In this document: positions 19,660 to 27,913 of the stretch, piece after piece | Layout: the number at the start of each line of letters is the position of its first letter | Numbering within the stretch: the stretch's first letter is position 1 | DNA from: a bacterium | Lineage (GTDB): Bacteria; Desulfobacterota; DSWW01 | NCBI GenBank assembly: GCA_028277985.1 | Contig: JANQFG010000003.1 | Span: 1-64,000 of the forward strand | Direction of reading: 5' to 3' | DNA length: 64,000 nt | Notes under the pieces: model-generated | Database searches by the model: none | What the model saw: the letters and a program-made list of their open reading frames with translations, nothing else | What the model was told of the DNA's origin: nothing | Translations under genes and position numbers: made by a program

Positions 19660-21102
19660 ATGGACTCTTCAGAGATGATCTTCGCCCCCCCGGGTACCAA
19701 CAAGCTCTTCCCCCTCCACCGAAATGCCTGGGCATGGTTCACGACACTGGCCGCGGGCATCATCCTCGCCCTGACCCTCCCCGGCCCGTCCTCCTGCTCG
19801 AGCTCCGCTGCCCCAGCCCCATCGGCTCAACCCGTCGTGGATGGATTCTCCGGGCCGCTGAACGAGCTTTCGACCTATTTTACCGAAGAAGAGACCACCG
19901 CCTGGAAACGATACAGACACGAGAAAATGTGGGGCCACCTCATAGGTCTCGGCTCGATTCTCTTGTTCTACGTCCTACTGATCCTCACCGGCCTCAACAG
20001 GTCCCTCAAGGAGTTCGCGGAACGGACGGCCACATGGTGCTACCAGAATCCCTCCCTGATCCGGGCCGGCAGGAGATGGCCCTTGCTCGCCGCAATGACC
20101 CGGATTCCGGAGCGTCTCTTCGGTGGGAAACAATGGCTCGTCATCCTCCTGTACTGCGTTTTCTTCCTGTTCCTGCTTCGCCTGTTCTTCTTCCCACAGC
20201 GCTTCTATCGCTCCTATTGGCACGACCTCCAGCACGGTCTCTCCAACATCACCCTGGGCCTCTGGCTCCTGGACTATGTCAAGGCACTCTGCATCAGCAC
20301 CTTGCTCTTTACCCTGATGGTCTTCGGGATATACGGGCTCATCCATCGGGTCGGCTGGAAATGGTGGCTGCTTCTCTGGGCGGGGGTCTCGGTTGCCATC
20401 TTCGGGTACGTGGTGATCGCTCCGTACGAATCCCACATGTACAGCCGTTTCGAGCCACTGGAGAAAGGGGAGCTCCGCGACCGGCTCGAAGCACTGGCCG
20501 CGAGAACCGGTTTGCAGCTGGAGGATGTTCTTGTCGTGGACGCAAGCCGCAGGACGAAGAAGGTGAACGCCTACCTGAGCGGAGCGGGGCCCTCCGAGAG
20601 GATCGTACTCTACGACACCCTCCTCGAATCCTTCACACCTCGAGAAATCACCATGGTGATGGCTCATGAGCTCGCACACTGGAAGCAGCCGGAAGAGAAG
20701 CGCTCCTATCTCCTCTTCTCTCTGACCGTCTTCTGCGTGCTCGGGCTCGCCCACGTGATCCTTCAGGCAGGCACACGATTTCGAAGGCTCCACTATTCCT
20801 CCCTCCGGGACGTGGCCGGTCTGCCGGTTCTCTTCCTGACCTTCTTCGTCGCCTTTCAGATCCTGCGGCCTCTCAATCTCACGTTGAAACGGGCGCGGGA
20901 GGTCGAGGCGGACAGGGTATCTCTCGAGCTGTTTTGCGATCCGGAAGCATTCATCACGACCCACGTCAAGCTTTCACGCCTGAATCGCGCCAACGTCGAT
21001 CCTCATCCCCTGTATGTCGCCTTCTTCGGCTCTCACCCGCCCTTTCTAGATAGAGTCGAGACGGCGCTTCGCACCGAATGCAGTGAGCGCATTCGGCAAT
21101 AG
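19660..21102 (+). CDS. M48-family membrane metalloprotease (Ste24/CAAX protease-like)
   Basis: The 480-residue protein has an N-terminal hydrophobic segment, several central membrane segments (about 85-250), and a catalytic part with MAHELAHWK (HExxH zinc motif). A second glutamate stands in the REVEADRVSLELF context typical of M48 peptidases. YDTLLESFTPREI just before the zinc site is also family-typical. Such enzymes do prenyl-protein processing in eukaryotes and membrane quality control in bacteria. The ATG at 19660 lacks a clear ribosome-binding site, so the true start could be the ATG five codons later. It is divergent from the SPOR operon and followed by a composite repeat. Confidence 0.85.
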   Translation: MDSSEMIFAPPGTNKLFPLHRNAWAWFTTLAAGIILALTLPGPSSCSSSAAPAPSAQPVVDGFSGPLNELSTYFTEEETTAWKRYRHEKMWGHLIGLGSILLFYVLLILTGLNRSLKEFAERTATWCYQNPSLIRAGRRWPLLAAMTRIPERLFGGKQWLVILLYCVFFLFLLRLFFFPQRFYRSYWHDLQHGLSNITLGLWLLDYVKALCISTLLFTLMVFGIYGLIHRVGWKWWLLLWAGVSVAIFGYVVIAPYESHMYSRFEPLEKGELRDRLEALAARTGLQLEDVLVVDASRRTKKVNAYLSGAGPSERIVLYDTLLESFTPREITMVMAHELAHWKQPEEKRSYLLFSLTVFCVLGLAHVILQAGTRFRRLHYSSLRDVAGLPVLFLTFFVAFQILRPLNLTLKRAREVEADRVSLELFCDPEAFITTHVKLSRLNRANVDPHPLYVAFFGSHPPFLDRVETALRTECSERIRQ

Positions 21103-21110
21103 GCTCCAAG

Positions 21111-21186
21111 CCGTGCCCGTATCCGTGCCCGTGCCCGATGGGCGCGGGGTGGGGCCTGCACCCTGCTCCCTGCTCCCTGACCCCTC
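21111..21186 (-). repeat. Composite intergenic repeat, copy C
   Basis: Read on the minus strand: GAGGGGTCAGGGAGCAGGG, a second AGCAGGG unit, GCAGGCCCCACCCCGCGCCC, then TCGGGCACGGGCACG and a third degenerate unit. It begins nine bases after the M48 protease stop codon. This is the fullest copy, with both arms present. Confidence 0.65.
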
Positions 21187-21240
21187 GATCGCCATACCTT
21201 TCGGCCTTGACCTTTTCCCTTTGACCTTTCACCTTCTGAG

Positions 21241-21269
21241 TTGCTTTCCCTCAACGAAAATCCTAGCAT
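21241..21269 (+). promoter_or_regulatory. Candidate promoter for rpoH
   Basis: TTGCTT (21241-21246) and TAGCAT (21264-21269) are 17 bases apart, 44 bases before the rpoH start. Both boxes deviate from consensus, so support is modest. Confidence 0.35.
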
Positions 21270-21312
21270 AGGATAGATTCAACCTTGGAAACCGGAAACG
21301 CGCGGAAGCCCC

Positions 21313-22326
21313 ATGGAATCGCCTGAAGACAAAAGAGAACCGGATGAGCCGGAACCCGAGGCAAGTGTCCCCGAAGTGGTCGATGACGCGCCGCCCCGGA
21401 AGCAGAAGAAACCGTCCGCCGCCTCAGAGTCATCCTCCGAGACCGCCCTCGTTCGTCCCTCGGCTCTCCAGCTCTATCTGTCCAAAATAGGCAAATACCC
21501 GATCCTAACACCCGAGGAAGAGCACAAGCTCGCAGTGCGCTACCAGGAAGAAGACGACCGGGAGGCCGCCTACCACCTGGTCACCTCGAACCTCCGCCTG
21601 GTCGTCAAGATCGCCCTCGAGTTCCAGAGGACCTGGATGAACAATCTCCTCGATCTGATCCAGGAGGGCAACATCGGCTTGATGCAGGCCGTAAAGAAAT
21701 TCGACCCCTACCGGGGCATTCGCCTGAGTTCCTATGCATCCTTCTGGATCAAGGCATACATCCTCAAATTCATCCTGGACAACTGGAGGCTCGTCAAGAT
21801 CGGCAAGACCCAGGCGGAGAGGAAGCTCTTCTACAACCTCTACAAGGAGAAGGAGAGGCTCCATCAGCTCGGTTATGATCCCGGCCCCAAGCTGATCGCT
21901 CAACGTCTGAACGTGAAGGAAGAAGACGTCATCAAGATGGACCAGCGACTCGGGTCCTGGGAAGTATCCCTGGAAAAGCCGATCAAGGACGATTCCTCCT
22001 CAAAGTCGGTCCGGGACCTCCTTCCGGGGCCTTCCAAGCCGGCCGATGAGAGACTTGGGGATGATCAGTTGCGGAGCCTGATACAGGAGAAGCTGGGGCA
22101 GTTCCGCGACACCCTCGAGGGCAGGGAGCGGGAAATCTTCGAAGAGCGCCTGATGGCCCAGGACCCGCTCACCCTCAAAGAACTGGGGGATCGCTACGGG
22201 ATCACCAAGGAGAGGACGCGGCAACTCGAGGCCCGTCTTCTGGACAAGGTCCGGGAACACCTCGTGCGGGAAATCCCGGATGCTGAAGAAATCATCCCGG
22301 AGTTCTTGACAAGCATCTCTTCCTGA
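21313..22326 (+). CDS. rpoH: RNA polymerase heat-shock sigma factor (sigma-32 type)
   Basis: The 337-residue protein has region 1.2/2 motifs (ALQLYLSKIGKYPILTPEEE, NLRLVVKIALEFQ, DLIQEGNIGLMQAVKKFDP, SSYASFWIKAYI) and a region 4 DNA-binding helix (LGDRYGITKERTRQLEAR). The region between 2 and 3 reads TQAERKLFYNLYKEKERL, close to the RpoH box that binds core polymerase and is diagnostic for sigma-32. An acidic, Pro-rich N-terminal extension of about 45 residues is unusual for RpoH. The gene sits next to a parvulin and two J-domain protein genes, fitting a heat-shock regulon. Confidence 0.9.
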   Translation: MESPEDKREPDEPEPEASVPEVVDDAPPRKQKKPSAASESSSETALVRPSALQLYLSKIGKYPILTPEEEHKLAVRYQEEDDREAAYHLVTSNLRLVVKIALEFQRTWMNNLLDLIQEGNIGLMQAVKKFDPYRGIRLSSYASFWIKAYILKFILDNWRLVKIGKTQAERKLFYNLYKEKERLHQLGYDPGPKLIAQRLNVKEEDVIKMDQRLGSWEVSLEKPIKDDSSSKSVRDLLPGPSKPADERLGDDQLRSLIQEKLGQFRDTLEGREREIFEERLMAQDPLTLKELGDRYGITKERTRQLEARLLDKVREHLVREIPDAEEIIPEFLTSISS

Positions 22327-22379
22327 ACGGGTGTCCTATACAAGCGATACCGACCGGGAGATCATGGACAGCGCCCGGT

Positions 22380-23318
22380 CTACTCCCCTGAAGCGGCCTC
22401 TTTCCCGAAATAGGACTCGTCCACCTCCACGTTGCCGGCTTGCCGAAGCTCTTCCGAAAGGGATTGACGAATCTCCCTTCGCTTGGCCGACTCGAGCTGA
22501 CGGACGATCCTGTCCTTGACGTCCTCCACGGCCAGCTCCTGGGCCGGTTGACGACCCGTCAGCTGTATGATGTGAAAGCCGAACTTGGTCCGCACGAGAT
22601 CGCTCGTGTCCCCGACCTCTTTCAGGGAAAAGGCGATCTCCTCGAACTCGGGGACCATCCTGCCGCGAGAGAAGAAACCCAGGTCCCCCCCTCGGCTGGC
22701 CGCCGGTCCCTCGGAATATTGCTTGGCAAGGGTGGCGAAATCCTCGCCCGCCTTTGCCTTGGCAAGGGCTTCGTCCGCCTTCGCTTGCGCCTCTTTCTCC
22801 TTGTCCGGCCCTGCATTCTTGGGCAACAGAATCAATATCTGGCGGGCCCGGATGCGCTCCTTCTGGCGAAACCGGTCTTTGTGCTCCTGATAATAGGAGA
22901 GAATCTCCTCTTCCCCTACCTTTGACCGTTCGCTGGCGACCTCACGGTACAACTTCTCGGTAATCAGCCGCCTTCGGTATCGCTCGACCTTGCCCTGAAT
23001 CTCTTCGTCCCGGTCCAGCTCTCTTTTTTTCGCCTCCTGGAGGAGGAGGATTTCGTCGATCATCTTGTCCAGGTGCTTCTGTTTCTGCTCGGCCGTTTCC
23101 ATTCGTTTCTGCGTGTATTCGGGAAGCGAACCCAGCTCATGTTCGAAGTCACCCACCGTGATGATCTCCCCGGCCACTTTTGCCAGAACCGGGCCCTTCT
23201 TGTCGGCAGTGCCCTTGGACGGGGAGGTCCCTGGGGCTTCGCCGGTCTGCGGCTTACAAGATGAGAGGAGAGAGACACACACCACCAGACAGAGAAACAA
23301 TGTCTTCCTTCCGAGCAT
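22380..23318 (-). CDS. Parvulin-type peptidyl-prolyl isomerase lipoprotein
   Basis: The 312-residue protein starts with a lipoprotein signal, LFLCLVVCVSLLSSC, so it is lipid-anchored outside the cytoplasm. Residues about 60-160 resemble the SurA/PrsA chaperone region. The parvulin domain follows, with ARQILILL, FATLAKQYSEGPAASRGGDLGFFSRG and TKFGFHIIQLTGR. It likely helps exported or outer-membrane proteins fold. It converges with rpoH; a 7-base hairpin (GACCGGG/CCCGGTC, 22352-22380) overlaps its stop codon. Confidence 0.9.
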   Translation of the reverse strand: MLGRKTLFLCLVVCVSLLSSCKPQTGEAPGTSPSKGTADKKGPVLAKVAGEIITVGDFEHELGSLPEYTQKRMETAEQKQKHLDKMIDEILLLQEAKKRELDRDEEIQGKVERYRRRLITEKLYREVASERSKVGEEEILSYYQEHKDRFRQKERIRARQILILLPKNAGPDKEKEAQAKADEALAKAKAGEDFATLAKQYSEGPAASRGGDLGFFSRGRMVPEFEEIAFSLKEVGDTSDLVRTKFGFHIIQLTGRQPAQELAVEDVKDRIVRQLESAKRREIRQSLSEELRQAGNVEVDESYFGKEAASGE

Positions 23319-23485
23319 CTTCAGGTTCTCCCTTCTATTTCGGGTCTCGTTGCAGAATGGGGCAGGATGGGCGGGAGAGGGTCTCGGCCCTGGAGCCCTG
23401 CCTTGCCTATTTGTCTAGCACAGGACCCCGGCGAAAGGCAATCGATGAGAACCCGTGAGCATCTCCAAGCCCCGGTCCCGTTCTC
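23319..23485. other. Intergenic region between divergent parvulin and J-protein genes
   Basis: No gene is visible. The region is GC-rich and G-runs are frequent near 23350-23400. The J-protein promoter candidate follows directly. Confidence 0.35.
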
Positions 23486-23514
23486 TTGAAACCGCAATCG
23501 AAAATGCATACAGT
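23486..23514 (+). promoter_or_regulatory. Candidate promoter for the J-domain protein genes
   Basis: TTGAAA (23486-23491) and TACAGT (23509-23514) are spaced by 17 bases. The -35 also fits the CTTGAAA core of sigma-32 promoters, but no CCCAT-type -10 is at the right place, so a sigma70 reading is preferred. Confidence 0.4.
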
Positions 23515-23531
23515 AAACGAGACGAGGAGTC

Positions 23532-23564
23532 ATGGATATACCACGAGATCGGCGGACGTCATGA
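23532..23564 (+). CDS. Possible 10-codon leader ORF coupled to the J-domain protein
   Basis: An ATG at 23532 sits directly after GACGAGGAGTC, the best ribosome-binding site near here. It encodes MDIPRDRRTS and ends in TGA, overlapping the downstream ATG as ATGA. The J-protein start at 23561 has no good site of its own, so translation may depend on this short frame. It includes ATA, CGA and CGG CGG codons. Confidence 0.35.
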   Translation: MDIPRDRRTS

Positions 23565-24370
23565 TCAGGGATCTCTACCAGACCCTAGAGGTTTCTCCCA
23601 AGGCAAGCGAAGAGGAGGTGAAACGGGCCTATCGGCGCATCGCCTTCCTCTATCACCCGGACAGAAACCAGGCCGGTGCGGCAGCGGAGGACCGTTGCAG
23701 AGAGGCGAACTACGCCTACTCGATCCTTGGCGACAAGGCGAAGCGAAAACGTTATGATCTTTATCGGGAATTCATGAAACGATCGGCGCGGTGGCGTGTC
23801 CCTCCCTCCCCGGCCCAGGAGCGGATCCTGACCGAGGTCTTCCTGGACCCGAAGTTCCCCGGCCTGGGGAAATGGCTGGAGGAAGTCCTCCGGACCAAGG
23901 ACCAGCCCGGCAATGGACGAACCTTCTGGACCCTCTCGAAGGCGACCCTACAATTCCTCCGCGAGGCATACGAATATGAGAAGAGGAGAGCCCCGCGGCA
24001 GGAAAGGCCACGGCGCAGCATTCTCTCTTATCCGAAGACGATTCTGAAGAAGGCCGGCAGTACCTTCAGACCTTTTGGAACCCCCTGGAGCGGCCCCGGC
24101 AGGACCGAGAATGGGCCCGGCAACGGTAACGCAGACGCCACCCACTCTGGCGCAGACATCGAATGGATCCTTCCCCTGACAAAAGAGGAAGCGAACGAAG
24201 GCACCCGCATGACCCTCTCTTTCTTTCGTGATTCCGAGTGGGATCGCATCTCCCTGCTCGTTCCCGCCGGCACGCGTGACGGAGTACGCCTCCGGGTCCG
24301 GAAGAAAGGGAATCCGATCGCTGCCTCCAATGAAACGGGCGACCTCTACCTGCGTGTGGTGATTCGATAG
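23561..24370 (+). CDS. J-domain protein with truncated DnaJ-type C-terminal domain
   Basis: J-domain proteins stimulate the ATPase of DnaK/Hsp70. Residues 1-65 form a J domain (LYQTLEVSPKASEEEVKRAY, YHPDRN containing the essential HPD). The middle is lysine/arginine-rich and helical. The last 70 residues, with LVPAGTRDGVRLRVRKKGN and GDLYLRVVIR, match C-terminal domain I of the CbpA protein encoded next door, but domain II and the dimerisation region are missing. It has 269 residues if the ATG at 23561 is used. The gene is 13 bases before cbpA, so the two are cotranscribed. Confidence 0.85.
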   Translation: MIRDLYQTLEVSPKASEEEVKRAYRRIAFLYHPDRNQAGAAAEDRCREANYAYSILGDKAKRKRYDLYREFMKRSARWRVPPSPAQERILTEVFLDPKFPGLGKWLEEVLRTKDQPGNGRTFWTLSKATLQFLREAYEYEKRRAPRQERPRRSILSYPKTILKKAGSTFRPFGTPWSGPGRTENGPGNGNADATHSGADIEWILPLTKEEANEGTRMTLSFFRDSEWDRISLLVPAGTRDGVRLRVRKKGNPIAASNETGDLYLRVVIR

Positions 24371-24383
24371 AAGGTGATCCGCC

Positions 24384-25364
24384 ATGGCCCCGGCAAAAGA
24401 CTACTACAGGATTCTCGGTGTTCAGAAGAACGCAAGCCCGGACGAGATCAAACGGCAGTACCGGAAGCTTGCCATGGAACACCATCCGGATCGAAACAAG
24501 GAAGACAAGAAGGCAGAGGAGAAGTTCAAGGACATCAACGAGGCGTACGCGGTCCTCTCGGATCCCCGGAAGAGACAACAGTACGATACCTTCGGCTCCA
24601 CCCGGTTTCACCAGCGTTTCAGCCAGGAAGACATCTTCCAGGGTTTCGACATCGGAGATATTCTGAAGGACTTCGGCTTCTCGTCCGATGACGTTTTCGG
24701 AAGCATGTTCGGACGCGGAAGAAGAGGCGGAGGCAGAACAGGCAGACGACAGAGAAGCCCCTTCGGTACCGGCCAGGGGTTCGATTTCCAGGACATGTTC
24801 GGTCAAACCGGTCCCCAGGGCTTCGCGGCGCGACCACCGCCCAAGGGCGCGGACCGAACGACGGAGATGGGCGTCACCCTGGAAGAGGCGGCCCGCGGAG
24901 CCAAGAAGAAGATCACCCTGACGGCCGGCGGAAAGAGACAATCTCTCAACGTAACCGTCCCGGCGGGCATCCATGACGGCAACAAGCTTCGGTTGGCCGG
25001 CAAGGGCGATCCCGGTCCTCCTGGCACCCCTCCCGGCGACTTGTATATTGTCGTCCGGCTCAAGCCTCACCCCGTCTTTCGGAGGGAGGAGAATCACCTC
25101 CACGTCGAACAGGAGATTCGATTCTCAGAAGCGCTTCTCGGCACGACGGTAGAAGTGCCCACTCTTCTGGAAGAGCCCAGGAAGGTAAAGGTCCCGGCCG
25201 GAACCCAGCCGGGCGCCAAGATCCGCATGAAGGGAAAGGGGTTGCCCGGCATGGGAGACGCCAAGAACGGGGATGCCTTCGTGACCCTGAAGATCTCGGT
25301 CCCGAAAAAGCTCAACAAGCGACAGAAGAAGTTGGCCGAGGAAATGGCCGAAGAAGGCCTCTAG
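24384..25364 (+). CDS. cbpA: DnaJ-class co-chaperone without zinc domain (CbpA-like)
   Basis: The 326-residue protein has a J domain ([26 protein letters not shown]), a Gly/Phe/Arg-rich linker (about 75-150) and two C-terminal substrate-binding domains ([69 protein letters not shown]). The four CxxCxGxG zinc motifs of DnaJ are absent, which makes it class B, CbpA-like. Its stop codon overlaps that of the convergent hydrolase gene by sharing the CTAG at 25361-25364. Confidence 0.93.
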   Translation: MAPAKDYYRILGVQKNASPDEIKRQYRKLAMEHHPDRNKEDKKAEEKFKDINEAYAVLSDPRKRQQYDTFGSTRFHQRFSQEDIFQGFDIGDILKDFGFSSDDVFGSMFGRGRRGGGRTGRRQRSPFGTGQGFDFQDMFGQTGPQGFAARPPPKGADRTTEMGVTLEEAARGAKKKITLTAGGKRQSLNVTVPAGIHDGNKLRLAGKGDPGPPGTPPGDLYIVVRLKPHPVFRREENHLHVEQEIRFSEALLGTTVEVPTLLEEPRKVKVPAGTQPGAKIRMKGKGLPGMGDAKNGDAFVTLKISVPKKLNKRQKKLAEEMAEEGL

Positions 25365-26467
25365 CCCGATTCAACCGATACCAGCCAGTCCAGAATCCTG
25401 GGGAAGACTTCCCGGCGGACGTTCTTTCCTATCAGAAGGTCCCCGTGCCCGTAATCCTGTTCCTGCCCATGCTGTTTGCCCAGAACCACGAAGTCCTTCT
25501 TCTCCGATGAGATTCGATCGTGTACAGCGGCAACGCTCGCCGGCGGCACCAGGTAATCCTTCGCCCCGGCGATGAACAGCAAGGGTTGGCGAACGGATGG
25601 ATAGTTTGCCTCGTAGGAGGTGAGTCCATCGAAGGTTCGGAATTCACCGCTCTTCTCCCAGTCCATGAACTGTGCGACCTCTCCCCCCGACATGTCCGCT
25701 ACGAGGTAGCAGAGGGCCCTCTCCACGGGCTGGACATCCACGTTGTTCCGATTCATGAAGAGCGAATCTCCCGGAAGTCGGATCCGCGCCAGCAACGGTG
25801 CCAGCCCTGCCGCAAGGAAGGAAAGTGGGATGCGGGGGAAGTACCGCAGAAAGCGGAAAGAGACATTTGCCAGAGACGTCCCGCCAATCCGAGCGAAGCT
25901 GCCGGGCGAGCCGATCGCCACACCGGAGGCGATCGCTTCCGCCTCCGCACTCTGCAGCAGCGCGAAGAGAACGAGGCCGCCCATACTGTGCCCGATCCAG
26001 TGAACCTTCGACGCTCCGGTCTGGTCCAACACGTGGCGAATGGCCGCCTCCGCGTCCTTCTTCACGTAGTCATCGAATACGTGCGGCCTTACGCGACGGC
26101 CATTCCCCATAGGATACCGACGACTGTGCCCTCGGCCGCGAAGGTCGATGGACCAGACCTCGAAGCCTTCCTGCTGAAGATACCGAGCCAGCGACACATC
26201 GGGGCCCAGATCGAAGTTGAATCGATTAGCACCCAACCCGTGACAGAGCAGGATCGGGATCTCGTACCGCTGCGACACGGCCGGATACCGGTAGAGGGCG
26301 ATTCGCCAGTCGTCTCGGGTCCGAACGAGGTGAATCGCATCGTAGCCCGGATCGAAGGCAAACCGTCTCTTCCAGTACCTGCCCAGCAGGAAGTAGATTC
26401 CGAAGAGCGCCAGCAACAGCAGGATGAGCTTGAGAATGGCCTTCCCCTCCTTTCCCCCTCTCCTCAC
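25361..26467 (-). CDS. Membrane-anchored alpha/beta hydrolase
   Basis: The protein begins with one hydrophobic anchor ([19 protein letters not shown]), then an alpha/beta hydrolase domain. [15 protein letters not shown] precedes the nucleophile elbow GHSMGG, and a histidine occurs in [10 protein letters not shown] near the end. It resembles lipases and polyhydroxyalkanoate-synthase-like hydrolases, but the substrate is unknown. The start is uncertain. GTG at 26467 overlaps the trkH stop (GTGA) and gives 368 residues. A much stronger ribosome-binding site, AAGGAGGGG, sits six bases before an ATT codon at 26437, which would start the protein right at the anchor. Confidence 0.82.
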   Translation of the reverse strand: MRRGGKEGKAILKLILLLLALFGIYFLLGRYWKRRFAFDPGYDAIHLVRTRDDWRIALYRYPAVSQRYEIPILLCHGLGANRFNFDLGPDVSLARYLQQEGFEVWSIDLRGRGHSRRYPMGNGRRVRPHVFDDYVKKDAEAAIRHVLDQTGASKVHWIGHSMGGLVLFALLQSAEAEAIASGVAIGSPGSFARIGGTSLANVSFRFLRYFPRIPLSFLAAGLAPLLARIRLPGDSLFMNRNNVDVQPVERALCYLVADMSGGEVAQFMDWEKSGEFRTFDGLTSYEANYPSVRQPLLFIAGAKDYLVPPASVAAVHDRISSEKKDFVVLGKQHGQEQDYGHGDLLIGKNVRREVFPRILDWLVSVESG

Positions 26468-27909
26468 TTCTTGTAGAACTGCGGAAGGAAGAGAATCAGC
26501 AAAGTGAAGATCTCGAGCCGCCCGAGAATCATACACAGAATCAGGATCCATTTACCTGTCGGGACGATGGGCAAGTAGGTCTTCACCGGTCCTACCACCC
26601 CCAGCCCCGGGCCCACGTTCCCGATGGACGCAGCCACAGAGCCAAGTGCGCTCTTGAAATCGAGCCCGAGCCAGGACATGAGAAGCGTGGCCCCCAGGAA
26701 GATCCCGAGATAGACCAGAGAAAAGCTGAAGACGCTCTCCATCACGTCCGGAGGAACCGTCTTCCGACCCAGCTTGATCGTGGACACGGCATGGGGGTGA
26801 ATCAGCCGGTAGATTTCCTTGTACGCCTGTTTCAACAGAAGCAGGATACGGATGCACTTCACACTGCCGCCGGTGGACCCTGCACACCCTCCGAAAAACA
26901 TGAGTGCGAACAGGATGAACTGGACGGCAACGGGCCACATCTCGTAGTCGGCCGTGATATACCCCGTGGTCGTCAGTATGGAAGTCACTTGAAAGATCCC
27001 ATACCTGAAAGAGGTGCCCCAAGAGGTGTAGCTCGAGCCCCAGAGGAGCAGGACGACGATGCCCGTGAGGGTGAGGATCGAAAAGGAATAGAAGCGAAAC
27101 TCAGGGTCGTGCAGGTAGCGGCCAGGTCTTCCCAGCAGCAGCTGGTAATGGAGGGCGAAATTGGCGCCTGCGACGAACATGAATACGGTGATCACCGCCT
27201 CGATGTAGGCGCTTCCGTAATGACCGATGCTCGCATTACGGGTCGAGAACCCGCCCGTCGCCATGGTCCCGAAGGTGTGGCAGACCGAGTCGAACAGGCT
27301 CATACCGCCGATCAACAGTAAGACGACCTCGAGCAGCGAGATCAGTAAATAGACCATCCACAGGGTCTTTGCCGTCTCGCGGATGCGCGGCTTCAGACGA
27401 TCCGGTACGGGCCCCGGGACTTCCGCCCTGTAGAGTTGCATCCCCCCGACACCGAGCATCGGCAGAATCGCCATGGAAAGCAGGATGATTCCCATGCCCC
27501 CCAGCCAATGGGTCAGGCTCCTCCAGAAGAGAATCCCTTTCGGAAGGATCTCGATGTCATCGAGCACGGTTGCGCCGGTTGTCGTAAACCCGCTCGTCGA
27601 CTCGAAGCAGGCGTTGACCACGCTCGAGAAGGTCCCGGCAAAAAGGTAGGGAAGCGCCCCAAGCAGGCAAATCGCCATCCACCCCAGCCCAACGATCGCG
27701 AAGCCTTCGCGGTTGCCGATCTCCTTCTTCTCGGATCGAAACAGGATGGACCCTGCGAGGCCAAAGCCGCCACAGATCAGGATCGAGAAAAGGAATGCCT
27801 TTGTTTCAGCCTCCCCGTAGGCGAGGGAAATCAACAGGGGAACCAGCAGGGCACCCGAGAGGCAGAGGCTTAAGAAGCTGAGTATATAGAATACGAATCG
27901 GAAATCCAT
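26464..27909 (-). CDS. trkH: Potassium uptake protein TrkH (membrane subunit)
   Basis: TrkH forms the potassium-conducting pore controlled by cytoplasmic TrkA. The 481-residue protein is highly hydrophobic and shows the P-loop filter regions ESTSGFTTTGAT, HTFGTMATGGFSTRNASI, GGCAGSTGGSVKC and SIGNVGPGLG, which carry the selectivity glycines. It lies four bases after trkA. Confidence 0.95.
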   Translation of the reverse strand: MDFRFVFYILSFLSLCLSGALLVPLLISLAYGEAETKAFLFSILICGGFGLAGSILFRSEKKEIGNREGFAIVGLGWMAICLLGALPYLFAGTFSSVVNACFESTSGFTTTGATVLDDIEILPKGILFWRSLTHWLGGMGIILLSMAILPMLGVGGMQLYRAEVPGPVPDRLKPRIRETAKTLWMVYLLISLLEVVLLLIGGMSLFDSVCHTFGTMATGGFSTRNASIGHYGSAYIEAVITVFMFVAGANFALHYQLLLGRPGRYLHDPEFRFYSFSILTLTGIVVLLLWGSSYTSWGTSFRYGIFQVTSILTTTGYITADYEMWPVAVQFILFALMFFGGCAGSTGGSVKCIRILLLLKQAYKEIYRLIHPHAVSTIKLGRKTVPPDVMESVFSFSLVYLGIFLGATLLMSWLGLDFKSALGSVAASIGNVGPGLGVVGPVKTYLPIVPTGKWILILCMILGRLEIFTLLILFLPQFYKK

Positions 27910-27913
27910 ATTC

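Noticed and set aside
22352-22380. Hairpin GACCGGG/CCCGGTC between convergent rpoH and parvulin genes as a terminator
   Set aside because: The loop is 15 bases and no T-run follows on either strand, so it is not reported as a terminator.
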